A DNA stretch of 64,000 nucleotides, taken from NCBI GenBank assembly GCA_013368315.1, contig JAACJM010000137.1, positions 124,001 through 188,000 on the forward strand, given 5' to 3'. This document shows positions 46,559-57,595 of the stretch, piece by piece. Each line of letters starts with the position of its first letter. The stretch's first letter is position 1. A program made the translations under genes and the position numbers. The notes under the pieces are model-generated. The model had not been told where the DNA came from and ran no database searches. It saw only the letters and a list, made by a program, of their open reading frames with translations. Source of the stretch: Tetrapyrgos nigripes. Its lineage: Eukaryota > Basidiomycota > Agaricomycetes > Agaricales > Campanellaceae.

Positions 46559-47492
46559 ATGTCAGGCACAGAACCAGGATCTGCCCCCTCACCTTGCCAC
46601 CGCGTGGGCCGGGACAGCTGGTCCAAAGATGAAAGCCAAGATGAAAGCAAAACCCAGGAATATCGTCTCCTCGTTGAACAGGCCTTTGTGCTACCACAGG
46701 ATCCAGATGGGTGCAGCGGTGATTGGAGCTGGGTCTACAAAGCAGAAGAGCCACCGTACTATTGGTGATCGTCGTCACACATATATGCTTACCACTACTT
46801 ACCGTTTCTCAGGCAGGACCAAATCGAACCTCGTGGAGGTCTTCCCCTTCTCATACTGCCAACGGACCGTCAAGCCTGTAAGGATGTCATGTTCAGCAAA
46901 CGATGGATCCTCTCAGGATGGGGTTCTTCGTATGCCCGAGAAGACGAGATTGAATTGAACCATCACTTGGAGGCATTTCGAGTGTCTATAACCGGGCGAG
47001 TAGGCTTGTCCTGTGGCTCTTTGACCTGGGAAGATCCTCCCTTTGGTTTTGCAAGGAGGATGAGTACATGCTGGCTGAGCTTACCGACGAAGCCTGGGTG
47101 GCAGAACAAGGTATGTGTATGCTTCTCGCTGACACCGCTCTGATAAAAACCAGCAATACATAGTTCGCCGATGTCACGACAGGGATCCCACCAACATTAT
47201 GTTCCCAATCATATCGGGAGTCGATATGATACGACGCCGTACGGCTGCAGCTGATGAGATCCGGTCGGTCCATGGCCAGCTCACCCGTAGCCGTCGTCGA
47301 GTATACGAGATGAGCAAGGCATGGTGGTATCTACAAGATCTTCAATTGGACACCATTCGCAATAACTTACACTATGAGGTTATGGAAGAGAATGACCGTC
47401 GTCTCTTACTTCAAAAGCGGTATCAGGCTCTGGACCGGAAGTACACACACCTATGCTACCTCTCAGGTATTACCGCCTTGTATAGCGATTAG
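46559..47492 (+). CDS. Hypothetical helical protein beside the KDZ gene
   Basis: Starts MSGTEPGSAPSPCHRVGRDS. Splicing TG|GTGATC...TTTCTCAG|G, then ATTTCGA|GTGTCT...TTGCAAG|GAG and CAAG|GTATGTG...ACATAG|TT yields one frame: DQIEPRGGLPLLILPTDRQA, then RWILSGWGSSYAREDEIELN, EDEYMLAELTDEAWVAEQ, RRCHDRDPTNIMFPIISGVD and a basic, coiled-coil-like C-terminus (HGQLTRSRRRVYEMSKAWWY ... LLLQKRYQALDRKYTHLCYL) to the stop at 47490-47492. No domain known to me. It is convergent with the KDZ transposase gene. Genes of this general look (short, helical, no function) often lie in or next to KDZ neighbourhoods in mushrooms, but whether this one belongs to the element is not shown. Confidence 0.5.
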
Positions 47493-47786
47493 GTTAAATC
47501 TTGTAATCCGTAACTATCTGAACATGGCTGTCCCGCATAGATATATTGTGCTCATAGGCATACGTCCCTCTGCTAGGTACGAACACAGGACAAAGACGTC
47601 GAATCTTTGTCAATTGAATTTGTGTCCGGTATAGGTATATAACTCGCTTACAGGTTTAGTGCTAGAACAGGGGATCTATACAGACATACACGTGCATACA
47701 CTCTATCAATGCCATTCAGTAGTATGTCACCTATATATTGGTAGCAACTATATAGCAGATCACTATGTATAGAAAACCCTGATCAA
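47493..47786. other. Short gap between convergent genes
   Basis: AT-rich, many TATATAG-like phrases, no frame. It is the shared 3' side of the two convergent genes. Confidence 0.4.
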
Positions 47787-50700
47787 TTACATCTCTACAC
47801 CCGTCGTCAATACTGCATCATCTTCGGTATCTATGTCATCTATGTTGAGAGTCAATGTTGGGAGATTCTCTACTCGCTCCAACACCTTCACTGCGTGATG
47901 TCTTAGTTCAGACCAGTGATCTTCTATGTGTTGTGCCCGCCTCAGGCAGAATGAGCTTTGCTGATGGGCATATGCGTTGAGCCCTTCTTCCAGGGCCCCG
48001 TCTCTAGTTACCATTCCAGGCCTGCTGACCTTCCTGTCCATCCACCACCCTGCCTTCCATCTCATGTAAGCCGACATACGTCTCAACTCTTCACTGAGAA
48101 GCATCACTTCCTCCTTTCAGCGAAGCATTCGCGCACGTGCTTTGCACCACTCAATACAAATCACTGGGAAGGTCAAAATCAAAGATCAGAATCAAAATAT
48201 CGAGGTCCAAAGCCGAATTTGTCCCCCACCAGTTATGAACTCCGGATCATCTTCTGAAGGAGTAGTACCATACCAAATCCATGACAGGGTCCGACTCCCC
48301 TCCCCTCGCACCTGGGATACTATGCCCTGGTCTACTAGATATTCTTCGTTGTCATCCTCTGGAGTGAAGACACCTTGTCTTCGCAATCTGTCCAACCTTG
48401 CATTTCGTTGAGCTTGCTCTTCCCTATTCAGAGCCCTTTCGTTTATTCCTCAGCAATCTTCATCTCGTAGCTCTGCCAACTGAAGCTCCCATTCACCCAG
48501 CCCCCGAAGTCGCCAGAGAGCCGCTCTAGCATGTCGGTACCAGATCTTTTGGCTATGAATTCGAATATCAATTTGCCGAAGCACACCACCAGCCCGTGTG
48601 CTTTCCACCTGCCCTGAAAGATTCCTCAGTTTGAAGCGTGTTGCCGTAGTTCGAGCTCGCAGCCCATCCCGAATCGCCTCCAGTGCAATCCAATGCCTCC
48701 CCCTGCCGCATTCTCGCTTCCACCTCAGGTAATTCACCCAGGCAAGCTCTGGCTCGAGAACTGGACTTCGCTGTCTGATGGAAGGAACAGTGGAAATTTC
48801 TCTGGATGGGTCAGATCTGGATCATTGATCCGATCCATGTCACCTGGACTCAGAATGTCAGCCAGACCGGGCATCAGCAATCGTTGGAGCGCATGAAACT
48901 GGAAAATACGTTTGAAAAGCGATGAGCGTCTCTGGTGTAATTCCAATTGTTGAGTTGGGGTGAGTATAGTATTCACAGTAGTGAACAGGGCAAGGTTTCG
49001 TCTGAAGAACGAGTTAGTATCAATAGTTACGGAGCTTGAAGAGATATATGTAATACACACTGAGCCTCCTGTAATTCAATACCCATAACAATAAACCTCT
49101 GGGGACTCGAGGGATATCTCAACGCCCCCCCACTATTGAAATGGGCTGCTTCTTCCTCTGCCATCTCAAGCTGAATCAACTTGAGCTGGTCCTTGTTATT
49201 GGCTACGTTGTGTCATTGAGACCATTTTGCCTGCCACAAAACCACACTGACCTGCATTCTCATCCTCATATGGACATGGCAATTCGTTGTTGTCCTCCCA
49301 ATCAATCATGCTTTGTTTCCAACGATCCAAATGCGATCTACCGAGATTCTGTTCCAATCCAATATCAAAACGTCGAAAATCCTTGTAGAATTGATCAAAT
49401 TCTTTGCATGCCGAAATCAAACGCTTGGCGAGCACTTTGTCTGTACACCCATGCATGAGCAAGTGAACAAAACCGGCGTTATGACTTACCGAGACTTTCC
49501 ACATTCAAGTAATTATGAAATCCAAAGATATCATCAAGCGTCTGAGCCCTGGCTCCTGGTCCCATCTCTTTTGTCTGTGCTGCTGCCTTGTTTGTAAGTG
49601 CCCAACCTTCCTCGATTACCTCTCCATGAGTTTCACCGCATCCCAGAGTATATTCAAAGTTAAATTTGGTGTGACACTTTGGCTGATGCGCCCGGAGATG
49701 AAACTTTGGTATCAAGAACTTTACACCAGTGTCCTTGAACCTGACTTTGATGTCAGGGTCTAGGCCTTCCATTCGTGACCAGAAATTTCGACTCCACTGG
49801 CATGAAATATCGTAAGACACCACTATACAAAGATACTCCGTGTCCTTGATAGTGCACCAGAACACGAAATCGACATTGCAATATCTGAGCTCCCATCAGC
49901 CACTGAATCACAAGACATGTATTGCCAAAAATGCGTACCTCTCTCCTTTTTGTAAATCTCCAAGACCTGACACCCGCCACATCCGATGTCGGCCGCAACA
50001 AACCCCAGCTATGCCACTGACCCGGAGGCCGACAACGATCTTGATATTTGACAAGGTCATCGCTTGGAACCCGGAGCAATTGCTCATCTGATCACAACCA
50101 TTGACATGAGGGTGAGAAACTATTGATATCAGGTTGACTCACATCCTCCTGGTCAACATGCTTAAGCACATGTTCCTTATACGGTGAGCTTGGACAAAGA
50201 TATGCGAAGCCATCACCCAATAAAGGACTTTTGTTCTCGTCTGATACAATACGATTACGCAATCGGAAATTTGCATCCAGAGCTAAGAAAAGCGTATAGA
50301 GATATCTGTGGCCATAACTGAATACAGGTATTTCGAGAAGGATTTTACCAGACTCACTGCAGCTCAGGTCCTTTAAGTTTCCAATCCACTGGCAAATTCT
50401 TTTCAGGAAGAGAACATGCTGGACACTCAATGGCCAGTTCTCCGAACGAAGTACCTGCAATGCCAGACTCTGCATGCCCTCAGCCACCTCTTTTACACAT
50501 TTTTAAGTTGCGCCACTGGACCGTTGCCCGAAGAAATGTGTTATAACGATCCTGCACAAACCACACTCAGCCCACGCCGCATAGGAGGAAAAGCACACAC
50601 CTTTGGTTCCGTATGCTGACGTTCTTTGGTCATTAGAGCCAGCCCACGGTAATAGTCGTAGGCAGGAAGCTTGCCGAGACAGTTCAGATGCTGAAAGAGA

Positions 50701-51030
50701 CACAAACAAGAGAAAGTGATTGCGGTCTGGGGATCTTTTGGTGTCGCTGGATACCACAATGTTCTGATGAGTTGAGTACGATGCTCTAGGGTCCCTCGAC
50801 AGTGAGAGAAGTTGATGTGAACGTGATGGATACCATTAGTGTGGAGCACAGTAAAATTGTGATGAGCTGAACAGGGATTAAAGCATCTGGACTGTGGCTG
50901 ATGACCCAATTGAACTCGTAGACCCAAGTCATATAGATTGGCACCCTCAAAAAAGTGGCCACATGAGAAGTTGTTCTAACGCTTCTGGCTCCTCCAAAAA
51001 GCTGAGCAGCTAGTACACCAGGCATGATGC
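47787..51030 (-). CDS. KDZ-type transposase with CxC2-like N-terminal segment
   Basis: Minus strand, many short exons. In order: a zinc-binding-type segment now only partly legible (WCTSCSAF, HFFEGANLYDLGLRVQLGHQ, CFNPC, FTVLHTNGIHHVHINFSHC); LIRTLWYPATPKDPQTAITF and YDYYRGL; WRNLKMCKRGGRGH with ECPACPLPEKNLP; LYTLFLALDANFRLRNR, HVDQEDV; the catalytic core CIVVSYDISCQWSRNFWSRM, KFLIPKFHLRAHQPKCHTKF, CGETHGEVIEEGWA, TKEMGPGARAQTLDD; then the helical C-terminal part (IQLEMAEEEAAHFNSGGALR, HALQRLLMPGL, FPLFLPSD, RRQGVFTPEDD, RGEGSRTLSWIWYG, YMRWKAGWW). This is the KDZ layout from start to end. Most exons are open, but one frame break appears inside the Cys segment. It would act in the nucleus on its own element; the termini of that element were not identified. 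Confidence 0.75.
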
Positions 51031-51074
51031 CATGTTCACTGTAGTAAGCCAGTCAACAGAATATTTCGCGACAA

Positions 51075-51930
51075 TCAATGTACTACATACATGGTTCGGA
51101 ATCGTGGTAGTGCTGTCACCTCAGCCGAACCGGCAGGATAAGCACGAACAACATCACTTGGATCTACAGCAAACTCGATATCTCCCTGAAAATCTGCGGC
51201 TTTGTACAAAAAAAACATGTTTGAAATGACCGGATCAGGACAATTGCGGGGCCCTTGCAACACGGATTGGCCCTCAAGGACCTGGGCATATTCCTCCAGA
51301 GCGGCTTCAAAAGATGGGTAGGCCTTGCGAAAGGTGTCTTTCACTCCGACGACCAACGAATCAGCAATGGACCTACAAGTGGAAAAGATCAATTAGCATA
51401 GATAACCACATACGGGTCCCTGCATAGATTTATGGGTGTACTCACGGATGGGCAAAAAAGCCTACACGGGCTCCCACAATGCATTTTGCCAGTGATCATA
51501 CACTTGTTCACATGATGGAGGCTCTTTCCAGGCGTAGTATACACTGTAGAGGGTTGGGACCTGTATGGCTGGGGGTAGACTGGATCTGGGGAGTTGGTAA
51601 CCGATTTTCGAGCATGGAGAGAGCGCGCGATGCTAAGAGTTGAGTTCAGATGAAAAGATGTCGAGTTTGCCATGGGAGCCACGCTGACATTTGCATTACC
51701 AGAGACGAGATGGGGAGGCTGGTCCCTAGTTGGAGTCAGTTGCTCTGAGGAGCCCAACGAGATCCCAGCTGTGGTAGCATTCTCGATCACCACAGTGTTC
51801 TGCAGATTAGCAATGTAAATGGTCAGTGCTGCAAGTGAGATCAGAACTAAAACACAGTGACCCAAACGTAAAAGTACTTGCAAGCACCAGGGGTCAAAGT
51901 GATATAGTGATGAGGAGGCGTACTGGTCAT
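51075..51930 (-). CDS. Viroplasmin/RNase H1 N-terminal-domain-like protein
   Basis: Minus strand. A start at 51930 gives MTSTPPHHYITLTPGACK before an intron; the next open exon contains ALTIYIANLQNTVVIENATT and a Ser/Thr/Pro-rich linker. The 3' part, after splicing GCCCATCC|GTGAGT to TTGTAG|G, reads KCIVGARVGFFAHPSIADSL, VVGVKDTFRKAYPSFEAALE, EYAQVLEG. The pattern (small start, VGxF, xxxxxLVxGVxxxFRKxYPSFExAxxxY) is that of the small viroplasmin-type domain that binds RNA-DNA hybrids in RNase H1. The reading frame between the linker and this domain is not settled (a donor inside GTGTATGAT is possible). The aromatic residue usually before the VG motif is not obvious. No RNase H catalytic domain follows. 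Role unknown; it lies directly upstream of the KDZ gene in the same orientation. Confidence 0.45.
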
Positions 51931-52770
51931 CGTTGTAGGGAATGAAATCAGACTAAGTTCAGAATTCGACAGTCAACGAAGTCACATGTAGCAAACAGAT
52001 GCAAACAAAAGTTTTATGATACCGATATTCAAATACAGGCCTACACATATCCAAGTGCCAGGGTCTGAGGCTACGCTATTACTTTGGGGACGACCACATG
52101 TGCACAAACGTCTTTGGTGCATTGATACCGATATTGAAATACAGGCCTCTATCTAAGCTATTCCTTTGGGGATGACTACATGTGGGTTTTGGTCGGCACA
52201 GTGGCACTGGTGCAGAAACTTCTGACAAGAAAGATCATAAGAGATGCAAATGGGATTATGTACTGCTGTGATCAGAAATGGTTTCCATGACCTGGAGATC
52301 TCGATATCACTGCAGAGCGTTTAGGGAACGGTCGAAAGCACTTTGAGGAAAAACTTACCATTCCCCCTTCTGCAATACCGGAAAAGCTTGCTTGGCGCAT
52401 GTGCAGCGGTCTATCTGTCTAGGGCAGCCACTCTGAAATGACAATTAATGGCAGTGTACTACTAGAACAAGAATTGGATAGGCATACCTTTCTCTCTGAC
52501 TCACCTGTTAGTGCCATTAAGTTTTGACCAGATGACATGATGGGGTTTGATAGACGTTGCGACAAAATACGGTTAGATTTATATAGTGGAACTATGCAAG
52601 CCCCTATTTGTTCATGTCACTAGCTAGTAGGGCCTGCTATCCCTCTGATACTGCAACTTTCTGCGATCATGCAGACGAGCAAGCTCTTCAACGCTAACCA
52701 TAGTAGCACACTGCATATCCTCTACCCAGCCAACATACATCCGCGCCTCACCAGTCCAATGTTCGATTTG
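51931..52770. other. Intergenic with a tandem duplication
   Basis: At about 52019-52180 a unit of roughly 100 bp occurs twice in direct orientation (GATACCGATATT(C/G)AAATACAG then GCCT..., TTTGGGGA(C/T)GAC, ACATGTG). The remainder has no frame worth reporting. Confidence 0.45.
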
Positions 52771-53393
52771 TCAGCATGCCTTTGAGACCCCTTCTCGCTG
52801 ATAAACCGTTGCTCCCATCTTTGAGAAGTCCTCCACAATTTTGGTGAGAACTCTTGAAGTCTCCTCGAGAACATTCAGAGAAGCATGGATGTTGCCCGTG
52901 TATTTATTGAACAGCATTTCAAACCACTTGAACGGTGTCGGCTGCAGCTGTCCCATCATATTGTCGTATCGAGTCTTGGCTTGCTTGAGGATCCTTGCGC
53001 TATAGGTATATCCGTATAATTGACGTACATCCATATACATATGTATGTAGACAAACCTAGGCCAATCAGAATGGTGCATAAGTACATTTAGGATGCAACA
53101 ATACCGGAAAGCAGACACACCTAGACTCTGGTGGCATAGTTTCCGATGCCTTTCTGCTACGCCTTGAGTGCTCCGCCTCCTTCAGTCGCTGCTCAGTCTG
53201 CTTTCTTTGTGTTTTCCTGTATGTCTTACGGCAAGCTTTATTGATGTGCGTGGCATTGCTGGAAAGAGTGTATTAATTTGCGAGGAACACCTGAAGAACG
53301 AGCGAGACCATACCTGGCATAGTGTTTAGTGCTTTTACAGCGATTTGCCAGCAGTCGTTCTTCCTTGGTGCGATAGAGTTTGGGTCGAGGCAT
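52771..53393 (-). CDS. Hypothetical basic protein (MPRPKLY type)
   Basis: Minus strand. The probable start is the methionine at 53393 (MPRPKLYRTKEERLLANRCK). Splicing CCAG|GTATGG to TTTCCAG gives NATHINKACRKTYRKTQRKQ, then TEQRLKEAEHSRRSRKASET, a strongly basic helical region. A further exon encodes ARILKQAKTRYDNMMGQLQP, FKWFEMLFNKYTGNIHASLN and VLEETSRVLTKIVEDFSKM, again helical, ending GVSKAC before the stop. I have seen many mushroom proteins starting MPRPK(L/I)(Y/H)xTxEEKxxANRxKSxRHY next to transposons; their function is unknown. The basic N-terminus suggests nucleic-acid binding. The number of exons between the two parts is uncertain. Confidence 0.5.
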
Positions 53394-53733
53394 GAGCGTC
53401 CAAATAGAAAAGCACATAACAAGCCCTGCAAATAGTGATTTCATCTGACTTTTTCATTTCTTCAAATTTGTTCCTCAAAAAACTCTTACTACAGCTTTGA
53501 GATGAGCTGAGATGGAATATAGCATTTTCTAAGGCTTGCTCTCATCGAGTGAGCCCCCACTGACAAAGTTCAACCCTCAAGCTGGTGAGGACTGTGTGTC
53601 AACATGCTCTAATGATGCTTAATGCTTATGGCTACTTGCTCTGGACTATACTCGATCTTAGTATCAAATCGCCCATTATGGTAAGTGGGCCAAACATATG
53701 TATATGTACTTCAGCAGATAAACGAGTGTCAAT
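53394..53733. other. Divergent intergenic region
   Basis: Separates the minus-strand basic protein from the plus-strand split gene, so both promoters probably lie here. No clear TATA element or repeat. Confidence 0.3.
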
Positions 53734-54187
53734 ATGGCCCCCGTGCTTCGTGAAAAATCCTCTCGTCATACCAAACTATCTCACCCATCACCTTACAGCC
53801 CACGTCTCCCTCTGGTCTCTGGCTGTGCTTCTTCTGCGAGAATGGATCTTGCTGAGCCTCACAACGACACACTTGATGGTATTTTTTGTGGAGAGCAGGT
53901 TGAGAAGCAGTGGCATGGTGTCGGCAGTGCGTGTCCCCGCTTCTGGGACTTCGCAGTGGCAGGAGTAGGTGAGATACCATTGTACGTCGATGTTTCGTTT
54001 CTATTTTTTCAGTCTAGCTCTTGACCATTGCAACCGTGGTGCGTAGGGATATTCGAGTGCCTCGGGAATTCTGGTTTCCCAGAATTCCCCATGGCTTGTG
54101 CGAGGGTAGACAGTGGTTGCAGCAGTACTTAACCACCATGCTTAGTGCACCAACGACTGAGGACGACTATGGCCAAGACCGAGATTA

Positions 54188-54397
54188 CAGTGGGTCAAAA
54201 AATTGTCCACATGTTTCGCATTTTTGGAAAGATTGCCAATTTAAGCAATACTGAGTAGAGATATTAAAATGTGGTCAGTGATGGGCAGAAAGCCCTTGAT
54301 AAACGCTACAATATTCTGTCTGTTTTGTCTTATTTGGCTTAAAACTCATGGAGATATGACTGATTTAAAATGGTATGTCATTTGGACAATTTTTTGA
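54188..54397. repeat. Left terminal inverted repeat of the Tc1 element
   Basis: Starts CAGTGGGTCAAAAAATTGTC. The core GTCAAAAAATTGTCC(A) appears at the outer end and again, inverted, at the inner end (about 54377-54397), so each terminal repeat is itself a large palindrome with two candidate transposase sites. Confidence 0.85.
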
Positions 54398-54427
54398 CAT
54401 GCAAGTGAAAATACAGAAAGTGCTAGC

Positions 54428-55444
54428 TCAGTACTTGGTATGCCCTCCTTTGGCCTTCAACACAGCCTCAATCCTTCTAGGCATGCTCCTGATCAATTTC
54501 TGACAATCTTCTTCTGTGATTTCATCCCACTTTTCAGCTGCTCTGTCCCATATTTCCCAAACTCCAGAGGGTGCTGTGTCATATCCATTGAGCTTGTGTT
54601 TGAGGGTTGTCCAGAGGTGTTCAATGGGGTTCAGGTCAGGAGATTGAGCAGGCCAGCTCATGCAATGGATGTTGTTGTCTTCAAACCACTTGGTGGCCAG
54701 TTTTGACTTGTGTTTAGGATCATTGTCTTGCTGAAAAATGGCCACCTCTGGATCAACACCCAAAATATCCATGCTCTCCAGAAGGTTGTTCTCCAAAATG
54801 TCCACATACTGCTCTGCATTCATCCTGCCCTCCACCTCTGCCATGTTTCCAACTCCTTCCCACCCCATACATCCCCACACCATGATATTTCCTCCTCCAA
54901 ATTTGACTGTTTCCACCACATTTCTCTCTCCCAAGGATTCACCCTTCCTCCCCCACACATACTGCTGTCCATCTGACCCATATCGATTGATTTTAGTCTC
55001 ATCTGACCAAATAACCCTTTTCCAGTCATCCACAGTCCAGTTTCTGTACTTCTGTGCAAGTTTTAAACGAGCCTTCCTGTGAGCTGCAGTGAGTTTGGGC
55101 TTCTTCTTCGTTTTAGATGTGTCCACATCATGCCTGAGAAGGGAATTTCGAATGGTTTGGGTGGAGACAGGTTGGTCAAGGAGGGGATTGATGTTTCTGG
55201 CCACTTCTGTAGCATTTTCAGCTTTGCCAGTGTTGATTTGTTGGATAGCAGCACGTTCATCAGTGGTAGACAGCTTTCTAGGACGCCCTGCTTGATGGTT
55301 CTCCTTGTCAGGATACATCTCTTTGGCCAGAGAAGCAATCTTTGACTTGGATACCCCAGTTTTAGCAGAGATTTCCCTGGATGAAGCAGAAGTTTGGAGG
55401 AGAGAGAGGATATTGTCTTTCTGGGTGGATGTGATGGGTCTCAT
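54428..55444 (-). CDS. Tc1/mariner transposase, intact, 338 aa
   Basis: Cut-and-paste transposase acting at TA sites in the nucleus. The start is placed at 55444 (MRPITSTQKDNILSLLQTSA) because the 30 codons upstream lie in what is otherwise untranslated leader and the related element at 61.4 kb aligns from here. Domains: first helix-turn-helix (REISAKTGVSKSKIASLAKE), GRPRKLS hinge, second helix-turn-helix region (NPLLDQPVSTQTIRNSLLRH), and catalytic core with all three acidic residues: KRVIWSDETKINRYGSDG (D), VAIFQQDNDPKHKSKLATKW (D) and SPDLNPIEHLWTTLKHKL (E). The D-E spacing is of the DD34E kind by estimate. Length is normal for the family. No intron is needed. Likely functional. Confidence 0.92.
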   Translation of the reverse strand: MRPITSTQKDNILSLLQTSASSREISAKTGVSKSKIASLAKEMYPDKENHQAGRPRKLSTTDERAAIQQINTGKAENATEVARNINPLLDQPVSTQTIRNSLLRHDVDTSKTKKKPKLTAAHRKARLKLAQKYRNWTVDDWKRVIWSDETKINRYGSDGQQYVWGRKGESLGERNVVETVKFGGGNIMVWGCMGWEGVGNMAEVEGRMNAEQYVDILENNLLESMDILGVDPEVAIFQQDNDPKHKSKLATKWFEDNNIHCMSWPAQSPDLNPIEHLWTTLKHKLNGYDTAPSGVWEIWDRAAEKWDEITEEDCQKLIRSMPRRIEAVLKAKGGHTKY

Positions 55445-55604
55445 GATTTGATGAGGGCTATAGAACAACTGGATGCCCTTATATATGGTCCAGCTGGCAG
55501 CTATGATATCATTATGATGTAGCCATTGCATCATTGTACAACTCCACTTATGATGTCATCTATGAGACATCACATAGTTACAATACTGATTTTGAAGTGG
55601 CAAC

Positions 55605-55814
55605 TCAAAAAATTGTCCAAATGACATACCATTTTAAATCAATCATATCTCCATGAGTTTTGAGCCAAATAGGACAAATAAACCAGATTATTGTAGCTCT
55701 TATCACGGGCGTTCTGCCCATCACTGACCACATTTCAATATCTCTACTCAGTATTGCTTAAATTGGCAATCTTTCCAAAAATGCGAAACATGTGGACAAT
55801 TTTTTGACCCACTG
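55605..55814. repeat. Right terminal inverted repeat of the Tc1 element
   Basis: Reverse complement of the left repeat; ends GACCCACTG before TA. It carries the same inner inverted copy of the GTCAAAAAATTGTCC core. Confidence 0.85.
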
Positions 55815-56337
55815 TACATGGACGCTGAGTTTGCTGAAATGTTTGCAAAGGGTCTCCAATGCCGTGCTGACATCTGGAATGCCACTTACTCTTGGTGGGA
55901 CCCCCCCACAGACTGTAAACTGCTCCCAGGAGAGCCACTCGAGCCTAAGGAATGGTTTCGTATGAATGGTGAGCATCTCACATCACACCATTGATTTTAA
56001 TTTGTCTGAACATGCGATTTTTGTGGCAGCCCAGCGGTGCCACGAGTACGGACCAACCCCCTACTTCTCAGGCTTCCAGATAGAATGTCGCCGGAAATTA
56101 TACTTCCCCATCGCCGAAGACATGCATGAGCTTGTGCACATCGAATCTTTCATCCTCAAACTCGCCAGAGCACACAGTGCTGAAGTAGAGGGAAAATTTT
56201 GTGAGGACTTGCGTTCTCGGTTACAGGCTGCTAATCAGCGCTGCCATGAGGTTTGTCTAGAGCTAGCAGCATTGAAGGACATTTCGAAAGATCTCTTTTA
56301 TCTTACAGTGGTCGCTTTGATTATTTGTAAGAAATAG

Positions 56338-57262
56338 CTATACGTTTTATAAACATGTCTACGATACGATGGTTCATTTCTGTAGGTTGGCAATTGTGGC
56401 GTCGAGGGCAGGGCCACAATACGAGGCGTTAGAAAACTTTTCAATCACAGTTTTCAATCACCTCTATGCAATTATCAAATGCTAAACCGTTCATGTGTCA
56501 CCCTCGTTAAACATCAATCTTAGATTTCGCAGCACATAGATGTACACACCCATATCTCAAAGGGTATACGTAGGGAACTCCGATCTCCTGCCTGAGACTT
56601 CCCCTGCGTCTGATCTCCAATTAGTGATGTGGGAAGTGGATTGCGCTATCAATCATGGAAGGCTTGGTACTTCCTGGGACTTCGTCCCAATGCAAGAGAA
56701 AGAGATTGAATTCTTGGTGTGTGTAATGTGTAGTGACATGGAAACCATATCCATATGCTGCAGGTCAGTCTGATATCGGAATGGCAGAACTGGAAAACAT
56801 ACGCCTGGAAGAACTGCTTTACTCCAGTTGGCTGCTCCACAAAACACAATGTCTTGGTAGAAAGATAGGGCCAATCACTTCCACACGCTGCGTTTCAGCC
56901 TGGTATCCGAATGTCAGACCATCAAGTATATTGATGGTACGTGTGCCTGGCTCGAGAATCATATGGTGCGAAATCAGCCTCATATCCGGACGGCGGAGCC
57001 GGGACCTATGCATATGAAAATCTGTGAATTTACTTCAGTCCAGTTGGGTGCTCCACAATTTTGCGCGGCTATTGGGAGCCATATAGAGATATCAGCCTAT
57101 ATCTGAATGTCAGTAACTATACCTGCTTTAATTGCACTATCCCAGATATTGTTTAACCCACCTATGACGTGCTAGTACGGAAAGTCAATTCGTTCTTGAA
57201 ATTTCTCGAACTTTCTATCCATCACGTGACTGACACGGTACCGTTTCCAATTTGCATCTAAG
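56338..57262. other. Degenerate tandem repeats, no gene
   Basis: CAGYCTGRTATCCGAATGTCAG-like phrases recur at about 56764, 56898, 56973 and 57091, and CAGTTGGSTGCTCCACAA at about 56825 and 57038, suggesting an old tandem repeat with units near 75-130 bp. Small frames here follow the repeat and are not taken as genes. Confidence 0.4.
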
Positions 57263-57267
57263 TCTTT

Positions 57268-57502
57268 TGTTGGAATTTAATGATAACAATCAAATTACTA
57301 AGCTATTATGCATACGGCATCAATCAGGTACTGCAGACATACGGTCAAATGATCATACAGATATACTTAGACTATTTATATTATTATACTACTCTGATTA
57401 ATGATATATACTTGAGAGTCAAGCGAGATACGTTTGCACACTCTTACTCCCCACTTTGTGACTCTCGCTAAGACTATTCGCTAAGATAACCTAAGTCTAA
57501 TA
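57268..57502 (+). repeat. 5' LTR, 235 bp
   Basis: TGTTGG...CTAATA; the canonical end CA is TA in both LTRs. AT-rich with a TATATA-type stretch around 57403-57410, where the Tc1 relative inserted in the other LTR. Confidence 0.85.
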
Positions 57503-57514
57503 GGTTATGGGCCC
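57503..57514 (+). promoter_or_regulatory. Primer-binding site of the half-tRNA (initiator Met) type
   Basis: GGTTATGGGCCC starts directly after the LTR. It is the sequence complementary to the internal (anticodon-side) part of initiator tRNA-Met used by Drosophila copia and many copia relatives, recalled from the literature. Confidence 0.75.
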
Positions 57515-57595
57515 CGCCTAGCTTGCTATAACTTCGATAAACACTTGTTCTACTCTGCTTTACTCTCTACTCGTACTCTGTTCCTGGACTAGTAT

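Larger units (their letters stand above)
54188..55814 (-). mobile_element. Complete Tc1/mariner element, 1627 bp
   Basis: Bounded by TA on both sides (54186-54187 and 55815-55816). The terminal inverted repeats are about 210 bp: the first ~75 bp are identical and the inner part has scattered differences. It contains one intact transposase frame on the minus strand. Intact ends, an intact frame and a readable target gene indicate a young insertion. Confidence 0.9.
53734..56337 (+). pseudogene. Hypothetical gene split by a Tc1 insertion
   Basis: The 5' part (53734-54187) encodes MAPVLREKSSRHTKLSHPSP, then DLAEPHNDTLDGIFCGEQVE, an intron, and the exon with RREFWFPR-like sequence ending TTEDDYGQDRD. 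The 3' part (from 55815) continues DAEFAEMFAKGLQCRADIWN, SWWDPPTDCKLLPGEP, then after an intron AQRCHEYGPTPYFSGFQIEC, LVHIESFILKLARAHSAEVE and a coiled-coil end to TAG at 56335-56337. Removal of the element with one TA would put both parts in the same frame, so the insertion is what breaks the gene. Family not recognised; the layout suits the anonymous companion genes of KDZ neighbourhoods. Confidence 0.55.

Noticed and set aside
54440..55345. Plus-strand frames across the Tc1 transposase
   Set aside because: Antisense shadows; the minus-strand frame has a complete DDE transposase.
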